In this document: piece by piece, positions 1-13,800 of the stretch
How positions within the stretch are numbered: position 1 is the stretch's first letter
How the letters are laid out: each line of letters starts with the position of its first letter
Origin: Nymphaea colorata
Lineage: Eukaryota; Streptophyta; Magnoliopsida; Nymphaeales; Nymphaeaceae
Length of the DNA stretch: 64,000 nucleotides
Assembly (NCBI RefSeq): GCF_008831285.2
Contig: NC_045141.1
Coordinates: 18,596,848-18,660,847 of the forward strand
Direction of reading: 5' to 3'
Program-made: the position numbers and the translations under genes
The notes under the pieces: model-generated
The model's input: the letters and a program-made list of their open reading frames with translations, nothing else
What the model was told of the DNA's origin: nothing
Databases searched by the model: none

Positions 1-37
1 TACAACTAGATAAACACGTAATATGAGTATGTGTATA

Positions 38-272
38 TACCCCAAGGGTTTGTAGCACACTGGTGCAGGAGAAGTGCTTTGTCCGTTAAAAACCCGAGTC
101 GAGTCCTTAGGCATCACCTGCCCGCTCCAAACGTGCTTTAGTCTCTGGCCCCGTTGCCCGTAAAAGGGCCCGAAGCAAGCTCAGAACCCAGGGGGGAGGG
201 TGACGAAAGAGGGCCTGTGGCCTCTCTTAGGGCGATGGAATGAACAACTCACTCTAAAAAAAAAAAAAAGAA
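38..272 (+). mobile_element. tRNA-derived SINE with poly(A) tail
   Basis: A 235-bp unit is flanked by perfect 13-bp direct repeats (gagtatgtgtata at 25-37 and 273-285), which is a typical target-site duplication from reverse transcription. Near the 5' end is an RNA polymerase III box A-like motif (tagcacactgg, 53-63). A degenerate box B (gagtcgagtcc, 96-106) follows at tRNA-like spacing. The unit ends in an A-tract (256-269). There is no coding capacity, so it would have depended on a LINE for mobility. The family name is not known to me. Confidence 0.85.
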
Positions 273-1875
273 GAGTATGTGTATAACTTTTGTGATATAA
301 TACAATTTAAAAATAACAAATTTCAATATTTAGCAATACATGATAAACAAGAACATGTAATTAGGCGACACTCCCAGCTGATTCATAACCCAAATAAATG
401 GATGATCCCTAACGGTCTCGGATCACTCGTTATGGCCACAACCATGAACGGGGAAAAGTGTTAAGTCGAACACACGCGAGAACCAAAACGCTAACAAGCG
501 GCTAGCTTTAGCCGGTGACTTGTTTTAAGGTCCTATCACGTGTTTGATTGAGGTAATAGGCACCAGTGAAGAACAATGTGTTCATACGATGGCTTGCAGT
601 CGTTGGCAGTGGGTGAGATGAGGTTGGTGAATATTTGACTCGGAACCAATTTGGACCTGATTTTAATTCATGTTGTTCTCATGGACCCGATTCGTTTGCA
701 TCCTTAATCGGTGCTTGAACTTTAGCTGGTGGGTTTGTGCATTCATCGTTTGATCATCCATTAAACGAAGTTTCACTGTTATTACACATCCAAGGCAGAT
801 TAGATTGAATGCATAAACAACGTTTGGGGCGAGACAGATCTATGATCCAAACCAATGTCATAAGCCGTTGTATCGGTTAAGCTTTTGAAGTGTTTTTTGT
901 GGGCAGGCATAAAAAGGTTTTATCATGCATGAAATGATGTTTAGATCAGTGGCGCAACTACGTATAGAACAGTGCGGACAGTTGCTCACACCAGTTTCTC
1001 AATTTGTTTTTATCTTTATATTAAAACCATTTAATATTTACTTTGTTATACATGTAAGTGTCATTTAAGTATGAAAACCTGTGAATCAGTACTCCATCAA
1101 AAAAATTTTTCTGGCTCCGCCATTGATTTGGTTTAAATGTATGAACAACTTCTTAATTAGCAAAGTGAAGAACCTCTTCAATTGTGTCAGCCCCCACATG
1201 CTCTTCATTATTTAAATTATTGGATTTGACATAGTCTCTCTTGCTTGATTTGTTTATCCCAAAGTTTGATAGGTTTGGATCTCTTAGCAGGTGTAACCTA
1301 CTAGCAAACAAATGATTTTACTGGCAACGTGTAAATTGGGCACGGGAACATAACATGGCCTCCCCTCTTATGCCCCTAACATGGAAATGGGTCTCTAGAA
1401 ATATTCCCATGATATGGAATATGTCTTCGTAAAAGGAAGTGGTTTTTGTCAAGTAAATTTCAACTCGTGAGGCTGAAAGTAACAATTTAAAAAGTAGGGG
1501 TGTCTATGTTATTAGGTTAAGTTCTAGCCACCTTATTGAAAGGTGCACGGCCCGGAACCCTCCCGGATGAAGAGCCAAGAAGGCTGAGTGGCGTCGCGCC
1601 GAAAACTCCGAGGAAACGATTAGACAGGAAGACAAACGGGGGACGAAGGAACATTCAGATTACCAGCAGTCGTCATCGTCCTCGCGAAAATCGGGGGTAA
1701 CGGAGGCGGACATGGCTTCCCAAGCCCCTGATTCACGTTTCCTTCTTTCCGTCAATGGAGATTAGTCTCGCAGTCCCTCATAAACGAAACAGCTGAGAGC
1801 AATATGAGGAGAGGTTCCCGCGGATGAAAATTGCCGCAATTCACGCAATCGGGAGGAGATCGTTCTGAGGGAAAA
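273..1875. other. Upstream region of WAPL, no gene seen
   Basis: The first ~1.25 kb is AT-rich with no coding signal I trust; short open frames lack family similarity. From about 1550 to 1875 the base composition becomes clearly more GC-rich, as expected for the promoter and 5' leader of the WAPL gene that starts at 1876. I could not place a convincing TATA box. Confidence 0.5.
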
Positions 1876-4800
1876 ATGATCGTCCGGACCTACGCCCGTC
1901 GGAATCGAGGCCCCGGTGGAACGGGACTCACAGAATCGGGCACCGAGGACGACGTCTTGTGGGATTCTTTGTCCCAGGAAAGCTCCCAAGAAATCTTCGG
2001 TCTCCCGTTCTCCTCCTCGCAAGATTCCTCTTCTTGGTCATTGGATGAATCCGCTCGTCTCTGCATTCAGCCCTCCTCCAAGGAACCGGAGGAGGCGCGG
2101 GCTCTCATTGGCAGGCCGGCAAAGAGACCTCGGGAAGAAGTGAACGCCAAGAACAGGTCAGGTCAGATCCTTGGGAAGGTGCCCCGACGGGCGCTCTCAG
2201 CCCCCGCGACGTCGACGCTGATGGAGGCACAAGAGTTCGGAGAGATGATGGAGCATGTTGACGAGGCCAATTTTGCGCTCGACGGGCTCAAGCCTGGTCG
2301 GCCTCTCAGGATCCAGAGAGCTAGCCTCTTGTCGCTGCTCTCAGTTTGTTCCACTCCTCAGCAGCGTCGTCTCCTTCGCACCCATGGGTAGCTTTGATAA
2401 TTTGTTATTTTATTCTTTTATTGACTGTGTGGACTTGTTGTCGACAAAATCTTATGATAATATTTTCGTCCATCAATTTCTATGTTTTGGCTGTTATTGC
2501 TTAGTTGATGATTGTTCTGGCTCATGAACTGTTCGATCAATACGGTAACAGCTGAGCTTGAAGGCTACAGCTCCAGCCCGAGGTTGCAAGTTCGATTTGA
2601 CGACCGTGAAATCGTATAAGCACAATTTTGTCATGCAGTAGATTGATTTTTTGCTCAAATAGAAACAAAAATTAGTAGACAACATGTAAAAAGAACAGAT
2701 ACTGTTGGACTGCACGCACACACAAACACACCACACGAATAACAGTTACACAAATATGAGCCGTGCATCTTATTGATAATTAATTTCACTAACAAGCCCA
2801 AGCATCCAAGTTTGAATGCATACAACCTGTTTGTACTCGTTTGATTAGTTCTAGCAAGATGACTTTTGTTCAGCTCATCAATTTATCAAACGGAGGTGAA
2901 GCAAGCTTGGTGTAAGCTGAATTGATTCAGGCCATGATCTATTTGGTTCAATTCCCAACCCTGTTTGCGACTATTGAGGAGGCACTCATTCTTTTGCCAT
3001 ACCGCGATAGAAGGAGGATAATGTTATAGAACTCAAAATTTAGTGCAAACGATGAAGCGGATTTTGCGGTGCCCTTCCCCGTAGATGTCTTTAACTATCC
3101 AATCAATTGGTTAATTCAAGGTGTGAGCTACCTGGTAGATTTACCAGCATGCTAAAGTTTGTGAATAAAATAAAAAACATCATATTACAGAAAGAAGCTT
3201 GTGTGTTGATCTCCTTTCCTCTAAGACCCAATTATTGGGAACGGTGACTATAATGATTAATGATGACTGAACATGTGCATTCCTTTGAGGGGATGGAAGG
3301 GCTTTGCTTAAGACAAGTTGGTGCCTTCAAAGTTAAAACTTGAAAGAATGGCCACAAAGGCAGGCAAGTGGCAGCTAAAGGGACTGCCATGCAACCATGG
3401 AGCTTGGGATAGCAAGACCATGGTCAGGGGAAGTTATAGGCATGAAGGTTAAGAAAGGCAGTTACTTGTTGGTATTTTGCCACTAAAGGGAACGTTTCGC
3501 TACATGGTGTGACACTTGGCCAAATGACGTGCTGATGGTCAAGCAGTTAAACAAGGTGGCTGCTGCTGCAAAAGTTCGTGAAAGGCTTAGTAACTTGGAA
3601 GCGACTGCAGGCTCCATCCTGTACCTTGAAGGAGACTCTAGGCTCTTTGTTCTCCCACGTTAACAATGTTAGACTGAAGATTATGATGTTGAGAGCAGAT
3701 TGGCAAGCAAACTGGCATTGTATGAATATGTAAGCTTTCTCTCTCTCTGCTGTTTGGCATGAAGAGCACGTCTGAAGATGATAAAGCAAGTTACAAGTAC
3801 ATATCCCTTGTGCGCAGACTAATTTTTGTTAACTTGAAGTAAAGGGCCTGTTGTTATCTTTGGTTGCAACAGGTCACTTGATGGAGTGTTATACTCATCT
3901 TAGGATTAACTTGTTGAGAAACAATAGGAAGCTTGCCCAAAAACAAGGTTCTGGAATGACCTGAATGGAGAAAATCACAATCATTGCCTATTTAATCACA
4001 TTGCTTCTTAAGAAAAGGACCCATGTCAAGAATTATTTGTGATCAAAATCTATGAATGTGGATGCTGTGGTGGAGTTGGCTGAAGTGGTAAGCATGATGG
4101 AGTCTTTTGGTTGATCTTGCAGTGGCTTGACAGTGAAGCTGAAGGAGGCCCTATCAACCTTAGGTTTCATATATACAGTGGCTTATATCAATGACTATTA
4201 TTTGCAATGTTAGATACTAAAGTCTAAAGTCTAAACCACACAAAACTTTGTGGGAGGTCGGTTAGTAGGCAGCTTAGTTCAAAGTTCAATGGATTCAAAT
4301 GTAAGCATTACTCATAAGCATTAATGTATGATCCAATATTAATAGTGATGTATGATTGGTGCTTGTCCAAGTGAGTTCATGGAACAACTTGTGCAATTTT
4401 GTTTGTGACTTATAGTCCTGATGACTTTGATGTTATGATCAAAATCATTTTTTTGTTCAAGCGAAAGCTGTGTGACACTGTACCTTCAGTCCATTATGGT
4501 TATAAATGAGATCGCCCAGTGTTTGGTGCCATTGGTGATGGGTCCCCAAGCAGTAAGTACAATAGAGGCTTTTGGTTGATTATGCAATGGCTTGATAGTG
4601 AAGCTAAAGGAGGCCCTATCAACCTCAGGTTTCATATGTACAGTTGTTTATATCAATTATTGTCATGTGTATGCAATGTTGGATACTGAAGTTTGAACCC
4701 ACACAAAACTTTGTGGGAAACTAGTTACTGGGCAACTTAGTTTGAAGCATAGTCACAAACAATGCAACTTTTTTTTCGAAAAAACGCGTTAAAAACACAC

Positions 4801-7800
4801 AAAAAAAGTCAGCCTAAAAAAAGGACAAAAAATGTGTTTTTTTTTTGAAAAAAATGCCAAAATGAAAAATGCAAACAAACATGTTTTTTTCACATTTCAC
4901 ATTTTTCGTGTGTTTTCGTGTATTTTTATTTGTTTTCCTTTTTTGTATTTTCATGTTTTCTTACATTTTTTACTACCACATTTTAATTTTCATACTTTAC
5001 TTTTAATTTTTTTTTTGTTTAATTGTTTTGAAATTTGTTGAGATTTTCTCGAGAAAAATAACTCACCTGTATTATACCCTAGAAAAACTTCACCATTTAA
5101 AACCCATAAATGATATCTGTGACTATGGTTTGAAGCTAAATGGATTCAATTGTAGGCAGAAACATTAACATATTATACTATTATGTAATGTTATACTTAT
5201 TGGTGACGTATGATTGGTCCTTGTTCAAGCGACTTCACTGAACGTCTTGTGCAACTTTATTTGTGGCTTACAGTCTTGATGGCTTTGATGTTATGCTCAA
5301 AATCATTTTTTTTGTCCAAGCCAAGGCTATGTGATGCTGGACCTTAAGTCCCTATGGTTACAAATGAGATCACCCACTGTGTGGTGCCATTGGTGATGGG
5401 TCCCGAAGTAGGAATGACCACATCTGCCTTACATCTAAGATATGAGTCATGAAGAAATGACATGCATAGCCTATACATTGGATCAGGGATGAAGGACCTG
5501 ACTTGCTGCCATCTGTGCAAGAACGTTAGAATGTTGGAGTGCTCATACATGCTCCCAATGAGATGCCAGAAGAATCCCTTCAAGGGATTTGAACATGTCA
5601 CTGCCATGTAACTACTTGTACTCTAAATTGACAGTTTGTGCGGCAATGAGGTCTGCTGTGATATGGGATATGGCATGCCTAAAGTGATGAAAAAAGATGG
5701 ATTCATGAAACGAAGTGGAAAATGATGTGCTTGGTTTGTGTCTTGTGGTGGCAAAAAACTGGCAATGGCTAAAAAAGGCACCTGATGGAAAAATTAGCTT
5801 GGCAGTGGGTGACAGTGTATGGACAAAGGCCATCGACTTTTCACTACTAAAAAACCTTTCTCTCTCATACATTTATTTGCTTTTCTCGTAACTATTTTTT
5901 CAGTTTTAAATTTTCAAATTTTCAAAATTTTCCTTAGGTAAGACTCTTATTGGGAAAAGCTCCCGAGAAACCTTGCAAAGAAGCCACTGAAATTGGTGAT
6001 TATGGCATAAAATGATCTCTACATATTTCAATGTTAGTTTCCATTTTTTCTGCCCTTTATTTCAAGGTAACTTGGTGATGTATACATGGAACAACTGCCC
6101 CATTGTTAAGTCTAGAAAGCACAATGGCTCCAATTTGCATATATCAGGAAAGTTATTCACAATTGGCAATGGTTCTTTATTTTATTTGGTCTTTTCCTTT
6201 TTCAGGATGGCAAAAGAAATTTTTGATGCTATTTTGGGCCTGAGTACTGATGATTCGCCAAGTTCTCTTGCAGCTGCTGCTCTATTTTATGCGTTAGCAT
6301 GTGATGTAAATCTCTTTCGCTCTCTTTCTCTCTCATAGTTATGGAGAATTGGATTGTGAAAGCTTAAAGCATCTTCTTTCATGGCGGCAGTCCACATTTT
6401 GCTATTAATAAGATGCTCTTCATAGCCTTATGTGCAAGTTGGTTGAGTGGTGTCCCATGTGATGAAATGAAAAATGCATTCATTTTCATGTTCACAGGTG
6501 TACCTCATATAGATCCAGAAAGTTTTGATCTCATTGTGCATTTTAGTGATTTCTTTGTCTATTTAGAATGTGTACTTTTTTGGTACTCAATAAAATCAAT
6601 GGCTGAAAAATGCATACAAACACAGGAATTTACAAGTCTTGTTCATGCTGAATGCATCTGTGCCATCAGACTGGGCCAAAACAGTTTGGATTGCAAACTT
6701 GCATGTATATACTCAAACCTTGTGGGTTTATGTTGATTCCTGAGTTTAAAATATGAAGATTGCATCTAGTTTTGTGAGTACTCAAAGGCATCTGAGTTGG
6801 TTGGAGTCATTGCAACAAAAAGCATGCATATAAATTTCTGTTGTATTATGTGTACAGATGTGCTGCATGCTTGTGCATGTAAAAGAGAATAATTATTCTA
6901 TGTTACCAGCATTAAAGAGATGCTCTAGATTTGAGTGTGCACAACACAGAAGTGATGAGTGTATAGCATCTCAAAAGTTTAAAACTAAACTAAAAAGAAA
7001 GAACTATCACATTTGTCGCAACAATGGAATCTATCTATGTGGACAAAATGGTCTCTGAAGGTTGTCTAAATTGACTTGATGATAGTAATAATGATGATTA
7101 GATACTGTTGTTGCTGGATATTGACAGAGGTGGGATCATGTGATTGATGGTACGAGGCAAGTCCATTTTCATTCATGTATATTTTTTAGATGTGTTGCAT
7201 GAGATTGACATGGAGTCCTAGCACAGATTGTGGCTTAAATAACTGAACCAGCATGAAGGCTGAAGCTCTTTTTATCTTTCCAAATCACAAAAATGAGGGG
7301 CAACTCATTTAGTATGAATGCACACTGGCCAGGTTTATAGTCAACCTGGCTTGTATGAACCTAGCACCGTGAGTTGGCTTGAACTCAAGCAGGCGTGCAT
7401 CCTGTTGACTGGACCTGGCTCAGATCTTGCATGAATCTACTTCAGCGACTTTTAATCACAAATTATTTATTAAATAGGTGGGCAATTTCTCCAGGTTTTC
7501 AAGGCCTTCTAAATAGCTTTGCCACCCTTCGTGAACTGTTGGTGGTTTTCTGTTACTTTTTTTTTTTTGGAAAAAGCTTCTTAGAGTGTTCATAGCAACA
7601 ACATTAAAATTTCTTTAGTATTCCATTGATTTCTTTGTGCATGGACCATTCATAGTTAATATAAAAAAATTAGAAACAGAAAAACTATTTAATGATGCTA
7701 GTGGATTAACATAATGTTGAAAAGTCTACTTTAATCAGGTTCTATGAATAGTCTGGAACCCAGTATGAGCCTCAGACTGGTAGCCAGTCTTGGTCCCTTT

Positions 7801-10800
7801 AAGTCTTTGGGTGAGTTTGTTCCCTTGTGACTATTTTTTTGTACTGTTGAGACTTTGCTTTGTTGTTTTACTTTGTTCGAGTTCTTTTTTCTTTCTTTCT
7901 TTTTTTTAGTATTTTTCTATCTAGTTAAGTTCCTCAAGGAGGGGCCAGATTGATGTAAGACAGAAAAGTGCCTCAAGTAGGGGCCAAATTGATGTGCCTT
8001 ATATCTGGTCTTAGAAGCCAGATTGATTCTCTCTCTCTTTGTTCATGGGTGGATGGATATGATTGTGAATATTTAACTGAAATTTCTAAGAATATAATGT
8101 TGTCATATGAGGTGTAAAATCAATTGTGAAGTATTGAATGGTACGATTACATATTTATCAGCTTCTCTATTTCATATATGCTTTTCAACTTTTCATAAAT
8201 TATTGTTTGTTTAGAATTTTACAAGAAAACCTTTTAGTATTCTTTATTTATTTCCTTCTCTAAAAATTTTGTTGGGACTTTTTTTGGGATTTCAAAAGAG
8301 TTCATAATAAGCCATGTTTAGCTTTGTCAAGATGTTGACATAACTAATATATGTTACTATTTTTATTGGCACATATATGTTGTAGACAGTGGTGTTATGT
8401 CGTTACATCATTTTTATTTGAGGCAAAGGATGTTGGTCTTGTGTACGTTTTTTATTTACACATTTTCTAGACCTATCTTCTGTGGCTTAGAAAATTATAT
8501 TTTCTAGACCTATCTTCTGCGGCTTAGAAAATTATCTATAAATAAATAATTCTTTTGTGACTGATTCCTAAATCTGGTACTTGATTTTTTCCAGGGTCAA
8601 GATGAGCATCTATTAGAATCATCTGCATATGTTCGTTTTCTTCTAAAGTTATTGAATCCATGTGCATCGGCTGATATTGAAAGAAAGCCCATAATTGGTT
8701 CTAAGTTGCTGGCTGTAAATGGAGATGTAGGCTTGTTAACAAAAAAATCGAAAGGTGTTGAGTCCACCACGATGGCAATCATGTTAAAGGTTCAAGAGTT
8801 ATTGCTGAGTTGCAAGGAGTTACATATGGGCAATTGTGATGAAGACGTAACTAAAAGACCTCAGTTGAATTCAAAATGGGTGGCTTTGTTGGCATTGGAG
8901 AAAGCATGTCTGTCAACCATATCTCTTGAAGGTATTATATTGAGAATTCCTTCTTTCTTTGATTTTAAATAGTCCGCTCCTCTTTCTAACAGGAGTTTGC
9001 GTGAGCAAGCGCTATATGACCGTCTCTTAGAACTCTTGCTCTCTCTCTTATTATTCTCCATCTGGTCCAAGTTCTGTATAGCATGCATGATGAAGTTTCC
9101 AAATGCCTTTTTGCCACAAGGGAAAAACCTGGATTTCTAGATAGGAAAGCTTGAACATACAGCAACTCAGAATTTGTTGTCATGGGAACGTTTAGATTGC
9201 TTATTATGTGGTGGTATATTTCTCCAATATGTTACTTTTGTAAGTCAATATAATCTTTAATGTTTCAGTGAAAACTGTAAGGTCCTATATCTGTTATGTC
9301 TATATTTTCAGATACATCTGGTTCAGTGAGAAGAGTTGGAGGAAATTTTAAGGAAAAATTGCGAGAACTTGGAGGATTAGATGTTGTATTTGGTGTTGCT
9401 GTTGATTGCTATTCTGTACTGGAGGTGAGTATTGACATCCACTTGATTACTCAATACCTTTTGATCAAAGCACTTGACACATGAGCATAGGAATTAAAGT
9501 TCTAAAAGCTGCTGGGATTTGATTCTTCTATTTGCTAAAACGTACAATATGGCACTTAGGTGTTTTTGGTCTTTTGTTTACTGGAGGCGGTGAGTTATGG
9601 TCCCATAGCTTTGGGACTAAGATTGGTGGAGTTTCTGATATATTTGCAAAATATTTTTAGTTGCTGCCATTCTGGTCTTTCGTTAATGCCAGAATTGTCT
9701 TGATTTGCTGTTTATTCTGGCATCAGTAACCTTTAAGGGTCTATATTGGATATACAAGACACTAAATCAAATAAAATAGCACATGTACTTACCGATGCTG
9801 TTTTATCAGGCAATACTGAAGGAAAGCATGTCTCCCTTGCATGAATTAAAATCTGGTGATTCTTTGCAAAGTCTAGCTCTGCTAGCAAAATGTTTGAAGA
9901 TAATGGAGAACTCTACGTTTTTGAGTAAAGATAATCAGGTACTCAAAATGCTTACTTCTGTGGAATAAGTTAATTTGACCTTTTAACTTATTGTAACTAT
10001 TTGTGTATAGAGCCATCTGTTAGAGATAAACTCAAAATTTGGATGTGATGGATCAACACTGTCCTTCATAGGACTCGTCATAAATGTAATCAGAGTTCTG
10101 TCAGGTAGTTAGATATATCCATTTTGACTTGGTGCCTTCTCTCTGAGACTAGTCTTTTGACCTATTATATGTGTTTTGTGCAACTCGCACCTCTTTTCAG
10201 GAATTTGTCTATCTGATAATTCTCCTCAATCATCTGCTGAACCAGCATCCAGCCACGACTTGGATGGGCTTGGTACTTGTCATTCTCAAGGTTCTGAAGT
10301 GAAATCACAGGGTCTTAAAGGTATGTAAAACTTATTTCTATGGCATCTTTAATGTGTAAACTGTTTTTTGCCTTAGATGTAATCCATGTCAAAGGCTATG
10401 GAATCTCAAACTTCTATTCCATATTGAAGCTGGATTTGTCTAGCTGTTACCTTTTCATTTTCTTCCTTGATTGTTATATGAAGGTTCTGCCATATTTAGA
10501 GAAATCACTTATACTACATGGGGAAATGCATGAAACTAGAAATGGAATGTTGAACAAACTTCAAGCATGCTGTGGTCTCCTTAACTGCACACTTTTCAGG
10601 TCACCCATGTTGAGAAATCTAGGCTAGTAGAAACTCTTGGATCTAAGTAGCTCCTGTTATTTGTATGCCACATGGTCTTTCATTTTTATTTGGTTTTCTT
10701 TATTTTTTATTCTTTATTTTTCTCCAAGCCCCAGCTGTTGGTGTGGCAGATTCTGTCATGACAACAGAGTTCTAAACCTGTGAGAGTTGCCTCCGGTGCA

Positions 10801-13800
10801 GTATAGGCCTTAGGGCTAATGGTACCGCTTTGGGGTTTTATGCTGCCAGGAATGTGACTCATTCTCATTGTCTGGGTGAGGTGTCCTTGTATAAGAAACC
10901 AAAAGAAAAAGTCCATGGTCACTTTTCATTTGGATGTCACTAAATAATTATCTAATCTCCAAAGAAGTTTATATGTAAGAGAACACATCCAATCTTGGCC
11001 GTTGTGGTCAAAACTTTGCAGCTGTTTCTTTGGGACAGGGGATGCATCTTCGTCCACCATGCTAAAATAATGTTGCCCTTATGTATGTGGTTTCACAGAA
11101 CATATGTATGTATGTGTCGTACATATGTGTTTATAATGTCAATATGTATGTCTCATGCATGTATCATTATATGTTTAGAGCCTTTCTTTGTAAATTTAAT
11201 TTCTTGAATTTTTAGTTTTCTCGCTTTCTTGTTTTTGACCTAGGTTTAACAGGTTAACCTGCCAAACGACTAGCAATTGGCTAGTTTAGCAGCTAGCATT
11301 GTAGTTATTGAACCAGACAACAGCTGGCCTCTTGGCATCATTATGTGTAAATATGTAAATTCCCTCTTGTAAATTCGTTCGAAGTATTTTTGTGCGAGGA
11401 ACCTTACTATTTTTAAGTGCTTGGTGTGCCTCAGTGGACTGTTGCCTTGTGTGGCTCTTGGGAAGGCCTCAAATTCTAAACAAATTTATCTCCTACAAAT
11501 CTATCTCTACTATGGAGCTTGCTTTCTTGCTTCCTTTTGTGACCTTGTTGTCCTTTGTAAAGCAGAAACATGGAATGTCAACTTCCAGGTGACCAAGGTA
11601 TAAGGTATATATGTATTGCAAAGTAAAAAGTAAGATCAGTGATAAAAAAATTGTATTCGTTTTGTCTGGATGCTAAACGATTTGATCCAGAATATACCTT
11701 ATCCTCCATTGTTCATATGATACTAGTGTCCTTGTACCAGTATTAAATAAAAAAGTCTTTACGTGGTTCTTCTTTGTATGAATATTCCTAAAGGAAAAGT
11801 GCCTTCATAAAGATACATGAACTTGAAAAAATTCCACTGTGTTGTTTTATCATTTGAATGGTTTTATGGACAACTTTTTGGCTTTAAACCTTGTTATTAT
11901 GCTAGCCTTATATCTGCGTAATAGTGCGATGCTGGTAATCATATTTTTTTGTAATTGCATGTAGATGACATGATTATCGTAGTAGTAATAAGAATGACAT
12001 CAAACAGATTAGGGAAGGTTCAATTTGGAAAATTAGATTTGGGCTTTCTGACATAGTTCTGGAAATTGAGGTTGCACACTCTTCTATGGGATATTTTCCT
12101 TCATAAGCCACGTTTGCTGCAGATACTGTTACCTACTTATCAATTACAGATCTGCAGATCAATAAAAACTACTGTGGTTGTGGGATAAGAAAGATATTGA
12201 CAAATCCTTCACAACAATTATAATCCTTTTGACAACTGATTGGCTCTTTCACATGTTTAATTTATATCCAGGCCTGACATAATACATGTATTTCATGTTG
12301 CTAGTTAGTTTAGTTATGCTTTTACACAAGTTGACATGAATGTTGTTGTTCACATGGTATCTATCTCAAAGGTTCTGTTGCCTAGAGTTTCTCTTTGTGT
12401 CTCGTCATTTTTTTTGAACTTTAGATTTGATTATGTACATCTACTCTGGTTGGGGGAATGAAGTGAGCACTTATCATTCTGTTGCTGCTGTTTGGGATGC
12501 AATAAGCAATGGATTTATGAAATATGCCATATGGATTATGTATCAAGAAATTGAGAATGATCATGCATTTTTTCTTACCTCCCTCCCCCTCTCTCTCTTT
12601 AACACACACATACTATGCCACATGGACATGCCTGGAAGGGTGTTGCACCCATGTCAATGTGGCTGGACTCTGGTGTGGATACGAGACATGGCTCGGACAC
12701 GTCTGACTCATATTTTATATTTTTGGTGTACTTTGTATAGTAATTCATATTTTTTGAATACAAGTTATGAATGTATGTGTTTGCTTAAAATTTTACTGTT
12801 GCTATGTGTGGGTGTATTGCCATTCTGCATCCAAGTTTTATGAAACTGCTGAATGAGTGTCCGTGGCTGCACTTGTGTCCACACCATGCTGTGCGACATA
12901 CCACACATATTACCTCAAGTTGCCCAAAAAAGTTTAGACACATACAATGTTTTCTTGTATGTGCGGCACTGATCCAGTTTGTTGGGTTATGTATTTTGTG
13001 GATCTCTATAAATATTTGTTACTTATGAACTCTTATCATATTTCAGAAACAGGCTGTTGCAGCACCAAGGTCTCCAACATCCCATGTGAAGAAAACAATT
13101 TAACGAGTAATTGTTGGGAAACGTCTGATTCATATTCAGATTTATCTGGTGCCAAATTTGATTCTGCTGCATCAGAAGATAATGTTTCTGTTGTCAAGAA
13201 TAGCAATGGTCGATCACCATTTCTGTGCCTTAAGAGAGAAAGCATATCAAGCTCAAAATTGTCTTGCAAAAGTGCCAATTGTTCCAAAAAGAAGTCCAGC
13301 GACTCGGATAAGCTGCATAATCTGGCAAATGATATGAAAGCTGAAACTGATGACAAAAACCACGATCCATTTGCATTTGATGAAGATGATATAGAGCCTA
13401 CTAAATGGGAGACATTGTTGTCAACCCATAAAAAACCATCCCAAACAGCACACAGCAAAATGTCAGAATGCAATATGGATAATGGAGAAGAAACTGAGTT
13501 GATGAGAGACAACCACGAAGCCTGTGAAGGTAACTCCATCTCCTTGCCAAATGCAGACTCATCAGCTACGGATGAAACCTCTGACCTTCTTGGAGAATGC
13601 CTTCTCACTGCAGTCAAGGTAGTGGTTGTCTTTGTGCATAAGCATATTGAAATTGGATATACTGGCTAGAAATAAAAAAATTTTCAATTGTGAAAATTAT
13701 CTTCAAATCGTTTAATTTAAAGTACAAGTTGCTTGCTGCTGTAACATAGATTATAATCCAATTGTCAGCTTGTCATGAGCTACTGAGTCCATAAATGATA

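Larger units (their letters stand above)
2388..6205 (+). other. WAPL intron 1 (3.8 kb)
   Basis: GT-AG intron between the GG of a split Gly codon and the exon starting G-ATG-GCA. It contains a ~467-bp tandem duplication (4084-5405) and a MITE (4748-5127), listed separately. The rest is AT-rich with no gene that I can support. Confidence 0.8.

Noticed and set aside
1831-1875. Upstream in-frame ATG for WAPL (MPQFTQSGG...)
   Set aside because: Plant WAPL proteins begin at MIVRTY; the added residues look like translated leader.
2520-2740. Possible second SINE (gcaagttcgatttgacg box B-like)
   Set aside because: No matching box A, tail or flanking duplication.
12600-12920. Possible transposon with inverted gtggctg.../...cagccac ends in WAPL intron 7
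   Set aside because: Inverted similarity is loose and no target duplication could be placed.
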